From the NCBI GenBank assembly GCA_033030425.1, contig JAUFSD010000017.1, positions 1,178,001-1,242,000 of the forward strand: a stretch of 64,000 nt of DNA, given 5' to 3'. The position numbers and the translations under genes are program-made. Every line of letters begins with the position of its first letter. The stretch's first letter is position 1. This DNA is from Verpa conica. Taxonomy: Eukaryota > Ascomycota > Pezizomycetes > Pezizales > Morchellaceae. Positions 34,053-44,811 of the stretch are shown here, piece by piece. Below the pieces are notes generated by a model. That model did no database searches and had not been told where the DNA came from. It worked only from the letters and a program-made list of their open reading frames with translations.

Positions 34053-35444
34053 TACGTACTTTTCTTTGGTACTGTATTTGAAAAAAGAACTGGAGAAAAG
34101 AGAGAAAAAAAGGGCTCGAATAATCACATACCTCTTCAAAAACTCTTCCATTTGCTCTTTGGACCCCTTTGGGTCATGTTTTTTCTTCAGATGATTCCTG
34201 AAATTATCCAGCCGCCAAAAGATCTTTCCATTCCCGCGGCAATGATCGTAGCAACAGTCATAGCCAACGGCCGGGCGACTAAGGTGTCTCTTATGAACGG
34301 AGTTCATATGCCGGTCCCTGTCGTTTGCAGATGTGAAGCCCTGGCCTTTCCGCTTGCAATCTGGAAATTGGCACTTGAACGGTTTTGTGTGCTTCATCTC
34401 ATGTTTCCTTCAAGACCAGCCGACGGGAAAGAAAAAGGCCAATAGCCCGGAAAGACGCAGAATCAGCTATGTACTGCCACTTGTTTTTTATTTTCTTCTC
34501 TTTTTTATTTTCCCTCTTTTCCTTCTTTTTCTTGTGTGGTTAGACTAGATGTAGCCCTGCCTAGTGTGTAGTGGTAAATGCTTCGCCCAGTGCGTAGTAT
34601 AATCGCACACACTTGGATGGGCTACATCTAGTCTACTTATTCTTTTGAGGGGTTTCTTTATGCTTTTCTTTTTCTTTTTCTTTCCCCCATGAATTTTTCT
34701 TCTTTTTTTCTTTCTCTTTCTCCTCTCATGATTCTCTTCTATTTTTGATTGACAGGCTGTTTGCTCTTACCGTCGTAATGAATCGCATTTAAAACTCAAT
34801 TTGCATGTCTTGCACGCGAACTGCCTCAAGTACATCCCCGAGACTGTGCTTCCCGTCTGACTTTGCGTATCGCCAATACCGCTGTTGATTTCCGATTCCC
34901 CCTGATCTGAATACATATCGGTGCCAGATTCCATATTGCTATACTCTTGATACGAAGCCGTTGTTTCAGTCGTAGGGCTCTTGGGCTGCGCCCGGTCCGA
35001 TCTATTCCGGTTAACAAATCCATTGCTCCAACCACGACGAATACTATCTGGAAAGTCGCCACTGTTGGGTGAATGTTGGGGCTGTGCATATTCCAGGTTT
35101 CTTTGATAGTGTAACGTTGATGCTAGAGGTGTTGAGGGGTGTTGCTGGGCCTGCTTATGTGCGATCCGCGGGTCATCTAAGCCGGAGAGATACTGCTTCA
35201 TTGCGGGGTTTCCGGTATTCCGGATAGGGGACTCGGGAGAGTAGCCATACGACTGGGAACTCAATCCTCCGGGAGTTGTAGGAGGTATGGGCGGACCGCA
35301 GCGACCTAGATTTCCGAATATAGACTCGATTGAGGGGAGCATGTTGTTGTCCGGTTGGGGACGGTAATGTTGACCTGTGGGCGACCCCAACCCTCTGAGT
35401 TGATCTCTCTCCATTCTGCCCATGGGGAAACGAGGTATCGACAT
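34011..35444 (-). CDS. C2H2 zinc-finger protein, 2 exons, adjacent paralogue
   Basis: Predicted 356-residue regulator from exons 35444-34771 and 34407-34011. The disordered N-terminus is rich in Pro, Ser and Gln. Finger 1 is CKTCKLSFKCDSLRRKHEMK H and finger 2 CQFPDCKRKGQGF..DRHMNSVH. A third unit, CCYDHCRGNGKIFWRLDNFR NHLKKKH, follows. Intron 34408-34770 splits Arg CG|G at spacer residue 11 of finger 1, as in three other genes here. At 363 bp it is unusually long and contains the inverted-repeat element at 34543-34633. The last 13-14 codons (GINGSNFQLAV) read through a second small element (33932-34052), so the C-terminus may be recent. A GTATGT after EEFLKR and TTCTCCAG would remove a further 42 bp in frame. 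Its start lies 275 bp beyond the start of the 31435-33736 gene, same strand. Confidence 0.82.
34543..34633. mobile_element. Tiny MITE inside a zinc-finger gene intron
   Basis: A perfect 15-bp inverted repeat (GACTAGATGTAGCCC) is flanked by TA at 34541-34542 and 34634-34635, giving a 91-bp element. It lies wholly within intron 34408-34770. The interior contains CACTAGGCAG on the minus strand, the same 10-mer as in the termini of the element at 30662-31182. Confidence 0.65.
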
Positions 35445-38400
35445 GGCCAAAAGCTGTTTTTCAATAATACATACGATATCACGTACTATCCACTAGAAAC
35501 CACCACCAAAAAAAAAAAAAAAAAAAAAAAAATAGTCAGTAGTGAACTCCTTGGATGTGTAAAATAGAAGAGTAACAAATAATGAAACAGGAGTAAATTG
35601 CGAGTTCTTACAGTCTGCGTGCACAAGACTGAAAATGTATCAAAGTGAAGAACGTGATATCGGAATCAAGAGACACGAACAATTGTGGTTAACTACAGTA
35701 GGAGAAGCCACAATGAACGAACATCCTTTTATGAATGTAGTAATGACCAATTATAGCTGAACTCGGCTTACCTTTCTAGCCGTACTGGATGTAATAGGAA
35801 GCCTTTGTTGGTGATATCTAAGACTCGACGGTGGAGGTTCACTAAATCTTTGGGTGTTGAAGCTAGCCTCCTAAATGCGCACGATCGGTCAGCACTCTCC
35901 CAAACCAATGCAAACCCTCCAAATAGTCAAAGCCAAGCGGGAGAGACCTATAAGCGGGGAACCTTAACGTGACAGCGGAGCGGCGGGGGTGAAGCCGACA
36001 ATGCGCGAGAGGGGAGCGCGAGGTGACGAAAGGAGGGAAGAGGAGGGGGGGGGGTTGTGAAGAAAGGCTCAAGGTAAGATTCGAGGGACGGCTCGGGGCG
36101 ATTCTACAAAGATCATATCCGTAACTATACCACCGATCTACCTACGTACATCACTCTTTGAGAGGAAAGCGCTTTAACGACTGTTCGGTAGTATTCTCGG
36201 TCTGATCATACGTCGTCCAGCCCAGTTCGAGTTCAAACCAGGAGGTTAGGGTACCGGTTGGTAGGTATGTCGTTAACAGGGTCTCTTCCTTCGTGGTCAT
36301 GGAGTGGGTGCTGTCTCACGTTCGCGATTACTACCCCCATGCGGAGCGATCAAGCTCTCGGCGTGGGCGCATGCACATTCTGACGCAGGCATGTTCTGAT
36401 TTCATTGGACGCCCTGGCAAGGCAGCAGTCTCAGGAAATTCCAACGTCGCACCTGTGCGTAGTTCTGAGCTTTCCTCCCGCTCGCCTTGCAAAAAAAAAT
36501 CCCCTTGGCCGGCCCTCCCGTCCCATAAAGGGCCAGAATGATCACCAAATGTTTGAGTCTGGCAGGTCCACACCGAGATATGTGGAGGTGCGCAGAAACG
36601 AATGCTTGGAAACAGCCTGTTGGGCAAGGGAACATTGCGCACATATGTGTTGTGCTGCGTTCAACCACTACTCCATCTTCAAATACAAAAGCACTGGTTT
36701 ATCTGGCAAATACCTACCAACCATTCTAACCCGCCCTCACTCACTCAATACACTGTATCCTTCTCGAATACTAAATTGCCTACTGCGTCACGAGAAGCCA
36801 CAGCCCCGTTGGAAACGCCGTGGTACTGTACTTTCAACTTCTAGACCTCTACTTACCGCTGAGCAACCGCCGGAGGTAGCCGGAGGATGCTCGGCGGCTA
36901 TCATAATCCCCCAAGTCTGGGATTGATCAGCTGGAATATCATAATTCCTTAGTTTTTGTGAGAGACTATCTAGGATCAAGCAGCTGATGGTGGGCAACTT
37001 ACATGGTTGTTCCCAGGGATCATTGTTATTGGGACTGTGAAGGCAGAAAATATATTCTTTTTTTCTTTCTTTCTATAATTCTTTAAAAAAATAAAAAAAT
37101 AAAAAATGACTCAGGGTTAGGGTGTTTTGATTTCAAATCTGCACGATTCCAGAGTAAGCGGAAATTTGACGTAGGGTATGTAGCCAGGTGTACGTATATA
37201 TATGCATAGCTTCCCAAATAAGGAAATATTTAACCTCAGGCTTTATCAAGTCTTGATGTCATGCGGGAGGGACTTTGGAAGTTTTTCGTGTACATGGACT
37301 GGTATGTTACACCTAGACACTTGATAAGGCCAATTGCATGTTTTCTCACTCGGTCATTATATAGTGCAGCTTAAGAAAATACGACCTGAGTTACGTATCG
37401 ATCCCCCTCCCCAATCACCTCTCTTCAGTTATGCACTTTACGGCGCGCTGGGTTATAATTATACGAAACAGGTAAGATAAGTCATGCCTTTAACGAGTGC
37501 TCTTTCATGACCCTATAAGATACTGCCCTTTACAAGCACAGATATCTATAAACAATCCTAGAAACTACGAGATGCAATTTATATTACTCCCCCCCTCTTC
37601 GCCATCGCCATCGCCATCATCATAGCCTAGTACGCCTAGTACGCCTACCTAGATCGAGTACAAGCCAAACACTCGGTATCCTGCATTGATAGAAAGGCTA
37701 CCCCCCCCCCGGTGAGAACAGATTACGACGAGTCACTACTGCATGTAGCTACAAAACTAATTTTTTGTCTCTGCGCGTGAAATAAAAATCTCCACCTGCA
37801 TCTAACCTTTAATAGTCCCATGGTCTATCATTACTATCTTGTCTCGGTTTCGCCCCCCCCCTCCCCTCCCCTCTATGGCCCGGAAGTTTTTTTCTTTTCT
37901 TTTCATTTCATGTACCCCTTCCGTTAAGAGGCCATAGCTGGCAGCCACTGTCATCCCAAGGCCTGAGCACACGTTCCATTGCACGGTCCTCTTCACGTCA
38001 GATTCGAACTATAGCACTGTAATATAGGGTCTGTTATAGGCAACGCACAGCAGTAGGTACTAGAAGAGATGGTTGAGTAGTGTAATTTATGCCGAGCCGT
38101 TCATTCAAAGTCTCAGATACATGCACGTCATAGAACGAAAAGAAAAAGAGAAACTAAAGAACTCCTGCAAATCCAAATCCAGTCCTTTCATAACGCGTAA
38201 GAAGTTTTTTTTTAGAGGAATAGGAGAAATGATAAGTAAAAAAAAGACGCTAACAAGAACGCTTCAGGGGGGGGGAATTGAAAAATAAAAAATAAAACAC
38301 GCAGTGCAGAGTAGTAGATGATAAAAGGAAAAGAAAAAGGGAAAAAAGAAAAGGAAAAGGTAAGGAGAACTTGCCGCGTACATACGTACCCCTTAGACTG

Positions 38401-38792
38401 ACATGTAGCAACGACCTAAAAAAGCTCACTAGTCGTCATAAGAAAGAGTACCTCCCGTCGATCTCCTTGGTGTTAAGACCCCTGAGGTTAGAGCAAGCCT
38501 TCGCCCTTCTTAAATATTGCACAAGAACAAAAAGCCAAAAGAAAACCACAGCCGAAAAAAACAAAAAAAACAAAAAACAAAAAACAAAAAACAAAAAACA
38601 AAAAAGCCATCCATCTTTTCATAATCAAGAAAAAAAAAGGTCAAATAGCTCATGCACTCCTCCACTTCAGGTATAAAAAAAAACAAAGAAGAGAAAGAAG
38701 AAAAGACTGGAACGCGAAAGCTGCAGATGCGTAAAGTCTCTCTCCCTTCATTCCTACACTCATCTCCGTCTCATCTATTCTTTTATCCATCC
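35445..38792. other. Intergenic region between two zinc-finger genes
   Basis: It contains the promoter side of the 34011-35444 gene, with an A-run at 35507-35532 close to its start, and the 3' flank of the large gene ending at 38793. Long overlapping frames at 36293-36926 occur on both strands and cross an A9 run, so I do not call a gene. Short tandem repeats occur near 37604-37640. Confidence 0.5.
38557..38606. repeat. (CAAAAAA)n simple repeat
   Basis: About seven units of CAAAAA or CAAAAAA, just downstream of the large zinc-finger gene, probably in or beyond its 3' untranslated region. Confidence 0.8.
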
Positions 38793-41700
38793 CTACGGGA
38801 TAAAGCCGAATTGATTATTTGGGTCCATCGGCGCCATGGCTACTCCCATTAGCTCCATCGGGATTTCAGGTGGTGGATAGTAGCCATATTGTCCATGATT
38901 CTCAATTAAACTATGCGCCGTCGCTACCGTTTGGGAATGTACCTGACTAACCCCTAGCCCGACATTGCCTGGGAGCTGCCCGGAAGCATGTCCATATGAA
39001 AAGTAGCTAGGCTGCTGCTGCTGCTGCTGGACCTGGAGATGCTGTTGCTGTAGCGGCATTCCAGAGATCATCCGTTGGGCTGGACTATGTGGTAATGGGC
39101 GCTGTGAGTATGTTGGCGATGGTGAATAACCACTGTTGACGGATGATGCGCGCGGGCCTGTTATGGACGAAGGGCTAGGATACATTTCATGCCCGGCACT
39201 TGTGTAGTCGAAAGGCTGGTTGTGTATAGGGTGTAGGCCTGAGACGTTTTGGATGCCGTGGATGTTCTGTTCGGGAGTGAATCCTACAGGCGTCATGACC
39301 CGTGCGGGGTATTGGGAGCCATGAGGGGGCGTTGGACCGTTGAACGAGTGGTCTAGTGGGATGTGCGGCGAGCTTCGTGGAGGGGTCTGTTGCATATGGT
39401 GTGTGCCGTAGTTTGTATTTCCACTTCCGTATTGAGGGAGTTGTACCTCCTCTTCGTACTCCCCATCCGCAGATTGCTGCCGTTGGGACGTGCCGCCGAC
39501 GGGATCGATGTCCATGTCGATTGGTAGCTGCATAGGCGTAGCAGACTGCACCTTCGGCATCGGCGCAACAGGGGCGGTATTTGAACTTGCATTTGTGTTG
39601 GCGGATGCTTGCTTTCCAGAGTTCCTCGTACTCGGCAGCACAACGGCATCATCTGTAATCAGATCCAAGACCGGTAAAGAAATTGCCTCCATATGTCTTG
39701 CCAAGTGCACGGTTAATTTCTTCCACGTCCCACAGGTCGCCCCGCAGAATCTACACTTTTCCTCCGTTGGGAGCTTTGATGTTAGTTTGTGGCAATCATC
39801 AACAATCTGCCACACCTTATCAAAGTCCTCCTTTGTTGGCGCGCCATCTCCACCTACGGCGGCCTTACCCTTGCCCTTCTTCCCCGCTCCTTTCCCGGCG
39901 GCTTTCGTGGCCTTCTGGGCTTTGAGTTTTGGCTCTGCCATCTTATGTTCACGGACTAGATGTTGGACGAAGTTATCTTTGCGATAGCATGTATGCGTGC
40001 AGTCTGGTATATTACATGTCCACCATTCGAGGTGCCTATGGCGTTCATTCTCATGACGGACCCAATCGGCTTTGCGTTTGAAGGACTTGGGCTCTGTACA
40101 CTCAACAAACGTACAGGTGAAAGGGTGGACGTCTTCGTGAACATGTTTGGTCCAGTCGGAGGGTTTTGTAAACTTCTTAACCTTGAAGCAAATCGGGCAT
40201 TCGAACTCTGCTGGTAGACGGGAAACTGGAGGTTGAGGAACCCCGGAGGGGAATTGTGTTGCGGCCACTTTGCCCTCTATGGGAGAATGATCGCCAACAG
40301 TCTCATCGGATGAATATGCTATCCCCAGATGAGCTCCGGGCCTTGAGTGAGATTGTAGAGGATATATGGGCTCACCTTCACCTTCATAGCTCCCTGTTGA
40401 GAGGTTCCTTTTATGCCCATGATCTTCTTCCTGTCCTCCTGCTCCAATTGACCCAACATTGCCTCTACATTTCGCACTATTACCGCATTTACCGCCATTC
40501 TTGATTGCCGCAAGATGTTTCTGTCTATGGTCAACCAACTTCTTGAACCTCTTTCCCTGCTCATAGACGATCCGGTCCACTAGCTTGTTATTCAAACCAG
40601 GCGCCTTAGACTTGGTATGGGCTGTGAAGCCCTCCGTATTTGGTGTAATAACCAGCTTCTGTTGCTTTGGCCTAGGTAAAGGTGCTTGAGAAGTAGCGCG
40701 TGGGACGTCCTGATCTTCCATCTCGTCGTCACTTCCATCGAATCCGTCATGTTTATGGGCATCAGGAGGGCTCAATAATTGTTTATTTGCTGCTGCGATT
40801 CCACGCTTCCTTGTCTCGTCACCGAACGTAAACCGCGGTTTCAGCGTGCCGGCGTCTGGAGAACTGTTACTAGCAACAGGAGACTTTATGGGTAGTGCTG
40901 GAGGTCCTCCGTATTGGCCGAGGATACTGACAATGCCAAAGGTAGGCTTGCTACTCTTCTGTAACCTTGATCCAGTGGCAAGTTCGCTCTTGCTTCGAGC
41001 TCGGCGAACAGCTTGGATTACATTGTTTCCCATACTGAGGCCAGTGCCCCGCTTCTCAGGCGGCGTAGGGCTCGAGGGCTTTCCAGTGCTGGCAGTATGT
41101 GCAGAGCTCTGGCCAACACCTGCGCCGATGCCTGCCATCTGTGCAAACGCACCACGAACATTGGTATCAACTTTCAGACCCCCCGGTTTCGTCCACGATG
41201 TGCGTTGCTTGAGCGGGCCAAAAGTAGTACCAGACATGATGGACGAGGGCACAGAATCACCTCTCTTTCTGCTAGGAGCACCTATACCACCATCCAAGCT
41301 CTCCCTTTCCTTCTCCTTCTCCTTCTCCCCTTCCTTGCTCTCCTTCAGTTTGTCGCCGGCATTACTAAACCCCCTCTTGAGCCCTCTATTCACGATACTG
41401 CTGAACAAACTCGGTCTCCTCTGGTGTCCGGACCCCTCCTTATCCTTATCTTTATCTTTCCCAAAACTCAGTCTCTTTAGCAGTCCACCGTCCGTAGCAA
41501 TCCGGTCTATATCACTAGCACTCAGTCTCCGGTTCTTGGACATCTCACTCCCGAACGTAGCAACCCGTGACGCAGTCTCGATATTGTCCGCATACTGTTG
41601 GAACTGGCGCATTGCCGCATTTGCCGTGTTTGGCTGACTTTTCATGGCGATCCCCGCACCGCGGGTGATGGGACCAACGGTATCGTTCCACGGGTGTGCG

Positions 41701-43142
41701 GAGTAGAACTGTCTCGGGTTAGGGAGTAGAGAAGGATCATGCTCAAGTTGTCTGCGGCGCTCCTCTTCCGCTTCCTGCTCCGACCTCTTTAGATCTTCCT
41801 CTGTCGGGGGTGCTTCAGACGTATTCATAGATTCATCATCATTGTAATTATCCAAAGAGCCCTCAATGAAAGAAGACGCAACAGAGCTATCTTCCTCATA
41901 ATCGTATTCCCCTTCCCTCATATCATCATCATCTATGACCAACACAGCCGTGGTATTCCCAGCACTGCTCTCACCTGGCTTCACGATTATCGCATCCTCC
42001 GTATTCTTGACCGATCCTTTTATTCTCAAGTCCGAGAAACTCTTGGCTCTCCCTCTCTTTGGCGCTTTGACCGTTAACCCTCCCGGCTTCGTACAAGACT
42101 TGACGTCCTTCCCGCCGGCGCCATCCCCAGTGACGGTATTCCGCTTCAACCAGTCCTCGATCTCGGCATTCTTGAGCTCCCGCAGCTGGTTGATGGTCTG
42201 CTCCTTCAAGCTGAACGGCAACTCCGCTTCCTGGCTGAGGCCTAGCGCGGCTCGCATATTCGGATCATACCCACCACTCCAAGCCCCGTCTTCGCCGCGC
42301 TTGACAGTGAGGTCCACCACGGCTCCTCCAGCCGTGGCGCGGTTCAGTGATATCGAAGACGAGGAGTGTGAGATGGGTGTAGGGTGCATATTGATCCCTG
42401 GACCATTCCCGGTTGTGCTGTGTGTAGGGGTGAATTGTTCCACCTTGATTTGTACATCTTCATTACCACCACCCCCGGGGCTTGGTGAGATTGTGGCTCT
42501 AGGACTAGGGTATGTCCTTCGTCCTCCTCCTGTTCCTCCGCCGCCGCCGCCGCCCCCACCGGGAGTAGAGTATGCAGTCGCAGAAACGCCGTCGTCAACC
42601 TCATAGACATCATCATCGGCCAGCGGCGGCATCTCCACGTCTTCAAAGTTCGGGGTAGTATGTTCCGCGAACCCGTCCATGATAGCCGGCGACTCATCAC
42701 CGGGGTTATGCGAGCTCGGGCTAGGGTCGAAAAAGCTCGGATTAGGAGAATAGTAAGACCCGGGCCCGCGTGGGAAACTCATGTTGTGGTTATGGTAGTA
42801 GCTGTTGTTTGTTGTTGAGCTCTGGGGTGAGGCGCCGGGTACTACTACCACACCGGGAGTGTGCGGTTGTGTTTGTGTGCGGTCTCGGTCACTGGGGTGT
42901 AGTGATGATGGTGACGCGGGCCGTTTGTTGGAGTGGGATGTGGTGGTGTTGTTGTTGACGGCTGGTATGGTGGGCTGGTAGGGTTGTGATAATGATGGCG
43001 AACCGGAGCCGTCCATTGAGAATAGGGAAGTATCGAATTTGAACCCCCGCTGTGGTAGTGGTGGGGGTGCGGCTGATGCGTAGTATGGGTTCATTTTCGA
43101 TTTTTGCGTTTTGGGTGAGGGTGAGGAGTTTGTTGAGGCCAT
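38793..43142 (-). CDS. Large single-exon fungal C2H2 protein, 1449 residues
   Basis: An uninterrupted frame from ATG 43142 (MASTNSSPSPKTQKSK) to 38793. The first 970 residues are disordered, with polyGly near 42530-42560, acidic DDD/EED clusters and repeated TKPGGLKV-type motifs. Positions about 977-1065 hold three units: CPICFKVKKFTKPSDWTKHV HEDVH, CTFVECTEPKSFKRKADWVR HENERH and CNIPDCTHTCYRKDNFVQHL VREH. About 60 residues later CRFCGATCGTWKKLTVHLAR H forms a fourth. The tail is Gln/Pro-rich with a QQQ cluster, a common activator composition. This finger order, with CRFCG near the C-terminus, is that of a long C2H2 protein conserved across Pezizomycotina with no well-defined role. An in-frame GTG extends upstream, but ATG 43142 has good context. 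The absence of introns separates it from the four paralogues. Confidence 0.92.
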   Translation of the reverse strand: MASTNSSPSPKTQKSKMNPYYASAAPPPLPQRGFKFDTSLFSMDGSGSPSLSQPYQPTIPAVNNNTTTSHSNKRPASPSSLHPSDRDRTQTQPHTPGVVVVPGASPQSSTTNNSYYHNHNMSFPRGPGSYYSPNPSFFDPSPSSHNPGDESPAIMDGFAEHTTPNFEDVEMPPLADDDVYEVDDGVSATAYSTPGGGGGGGGGTGGGRRTYPSPRATISPSPGGGGNEDVQIKVEQFTPTHSTTGNGPGINMHPTPISHSSSSISLNRATAGGAVVDLTVKRGEDGAWSGGYDPNMRAALGLSQEAELPFSLKEQTINQLRELKNAEIEDWLKRNTVTGDGAGGKDVKSCTKPGGLTVKAPKRGRAKSFSDLRIKGSVKNTEDAIIVKPGESSAGNTTAVLVIDDDDMREGEYDYEEDSSVASSFIEGSLDNYNDDESMNTSEAPPTEEDLKRSEQEAEEERRRQLEHDPSLLPNPRQFYSAHPWNDTVGPITRGAGIAMKSQPNTANAAMRQFQQYADNIETASRVATFGSEMSKNRRLSASDIDRIATDGGLLKRLSFGKDKDKDKEGSGHQRRPSLFSSIVNRGLKRGFSNAGDKLKESKEGEKEKEKERESLDGGIGAPSRKRGDSVPSSIMSGTTFGPLKQRTSWTKPGGLKVDTNVRGAFAQMAGIGAGVGQSSAHTASTGKPSSPTPPEKRGTGLSMGNNVIQAVRRARSKSELATGSRLQKSSKPTFGIVSILGQYGGPPALPIKSPVASNSSPDAGTLKPRFTFGDETRKRGIAAANKQLLSPPDAHKHDGFDGSDDEMEDQDVPRATSQAPLPRPKQQKLVITPNTEGFTAHTKSKAPGLNNKLVDRIVYEQGKRFKKLVDHRQKHLAAIKNGGKCGNSAKCRGNVGSIGAGGQEEDHGHKRNLSTGSYEGEGEPIYPLQSHSRPGAHLGIAYSSDETVGDHSPIEGKVAATQFPSGVPQPPVSRLPAEFECPICFKVKKFTKPSDWTKHVHEDVHPFTCTFVECTEPKSFKRKADWVRHENERHRHLEWWTCNIPDCTHTCYRKDNFVQHLVREHKMAEPKLKAQKATKAAGKGAGKKGKGKAAVGGDGAPTKEDFDKVWQIVDDCHKLTSKLPTEEKCRFCGATCGTWKKLTVHLARHMEAISLPVLDLITDDAVVLPSTRNSGKQASANTNASSNTAPVAPMPKVQSATPMQLPIDMDIDPVGGTSQRQQSADGEYEEEVQLPQYGSGNTNYGTHHMQQTPPRSSPHIPLDHSFNGPTPPHGSQYPARVMTPVGFTPEQNIHGIQNVSGLHPIHNQPFDYTSAGHEMYPSPSSITGPRASSVNSGYSPSPTYSQRPLPHSPAQRMISGMPLQQQHLQVQQQQQQPSYFSYGHASGQLPGNVGLGVSQVHSQTVATAHSLIENHGQYGYYPPPEIPMELMGVAMAPMDPNNQFGFIP

Positions 43143-43899
43143 GATAATTTTTTTATATATATAGTTGGTTGTGGGAATAAACTGTTGGAACCCTCCCACC
43201 GGAGTAGGAATATACCCTCTTGGATTAGATCAAATAGAGGGTTTTTTTAAAAAAAAAAAAAAACAATTATTCGTAATAAACTGTGAGAAGAGGGGGAGCT
43301 CTCTCTTTCTCAGTGATATACAGCTAGCCGGCCGGATAGGTGCTGGCCGATAATCTAGAAGGAAAAAACGGGTATATGTTAGCAAGTGTTCCCTAATACT
43401 GTCTTCCAATTCGCCACCTAAAACAAGATTAAAGTGTCTCATATCTCATGGATATCTCCCCATCAAGAACATTGCATCGGACAGACCGGAAACGGCAGGG
43501 GATATATAGGGCTGAAGGAAGGGATGTAACACAAACAGATAGATACGGTCTATGCAGTAGTAAAGAAAGGGGATTGGACAATCAAGAGGTAGAGGGGGGG
43601 ACAAATACATATCTCCAGCTCTAAACATCACATAGGGCTGAAGGAAACGATCAGATCGACGAAAGTGGAAGGAATTCATATCCTGGTTGGTTAGGCTGAC
43701 ATACCCACCAACCACACCAACGACTCTCCGAGGGAATAAAAAAAAAAGGACGATATGAAGGATAAAGGGAAGGAAAAGGGGGGGAAGGGGATAATATAAA
43801 AAATCAAAAAAAATCAAAAAACAAATTTCGCATTCGTGAAATAGAGAAGAAAAAAAAGGAGCGAGTCTGCTCACCAGTATGTATACACAAACCAATATA

Positions 43900-43931
43900 A
43901 AAAATAATAATAATAAATAATAAATAATAAA
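43900..43931. repeat. (AAT)n/(AAAT)n microsatellite
   Basis: AATAATAATAATAAATAATA AATAATAAAC-like array upstream of the large zinc-finger gene. Simple sequence only. Confidence 0.75.
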
Positions 43932-44772
43932 CTCTTCCTCCAAAAAGAAAAATTCAATAAATAATCCCCTCTTTCTAGCTCCACTTTTCGGTAAAGTTCC
44001 TCTTTTTGCTTTTTCTATTGCTCGTATATGTGGTCGTGTGTGCTATTTCACTAACTTCTGCTGCCGCCGCCGCGCCGCCGCTGAAAGACAATCGCAAGAT
44101 GACTATCGCCACTCCAAGCTCATTCCAGCAATCGATCCTGTGCCGACCAAAAAAAATAAAAATAAAAATAAAAAAAAGAGACTAGACTTTGTTTTCTTGG
44201 TAGCCAGTCGCGTGTCTCTCTATAGTCGATAATGAGGCTTCCTTTTTTTCCCTTCCTTTTCCTTCCTTTTCCTTCTTTCCAGAGATCAAGCCTAGAAGTG
44301 GCGAAGGGTGAGGTAAGAACTTCTGGAAAGAAAAGAAAAGAAAAAAAAAACTCGAATAGGTAAAGCTTGTATATAACAGGACAGTACGTAAGGAGGAAGG
44401 AGGCAGACAGAGGCAGGCTTCCAAACAAAAATTGTCGGGCCAGCAAGTAAATGGGGCAGGTCAGGCAGATATAAACGAAGCTGGAGTGCAGTAGTTTTTT
44501 TCTTTCTTTTTTTCACTTTTCCTTACTGCCCGGATTTTTGGGTAACCAGTCGATAGGCAGTAGTAGAAGCTGGCGCAGTAGGCGGCGGTGCTAGAATGTT
44601 GCCCTTTGTGGGGGGGGTAATATTAAAAAGTGTAGATATCAACCTTAAAAACGGGACCTAGCTTTTTTTCCCGCCGATGTGACGAGCTGCGGTTGGAAGG
44701 GAGGGAGGGTAGGATGAAGTGATTGAGGTATTGGCTGTGGGGGAGTAGTAGCTGTGGGTCCACAATCGTAGT

Positions 44773-44811
44773 GTCGCAGTCGTAGTCGCAGTAAAGTCGC
44801 AGTCGCAGTCG
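44773..44811. repeat. (GTCGCA)n tandem repeat
   Basis: About six units of GTCGCA with GTCGTA and AAGTCGCA variants. No coding role is apparent. Confidence 0.75.

Noticed and set aside
36293..36926. Open plus-strand frames up to 173 codons, with minus-strand frames over the same bases
   Set aside because: Frames are open on both strands, the longest crosses an A9 run, there is no family signature, and the first in-frame ATG is internal.
37110..37125. GGGTTAGGGT, resembling telomere repeats
   Set aside because: Fewer than two units, within an ordinary intergenic region.
37995..38050. GTTCGAATC on the minus strand, resembling a tRNA B box
   Set aside because: No acceptor stem or A box at the right distance.
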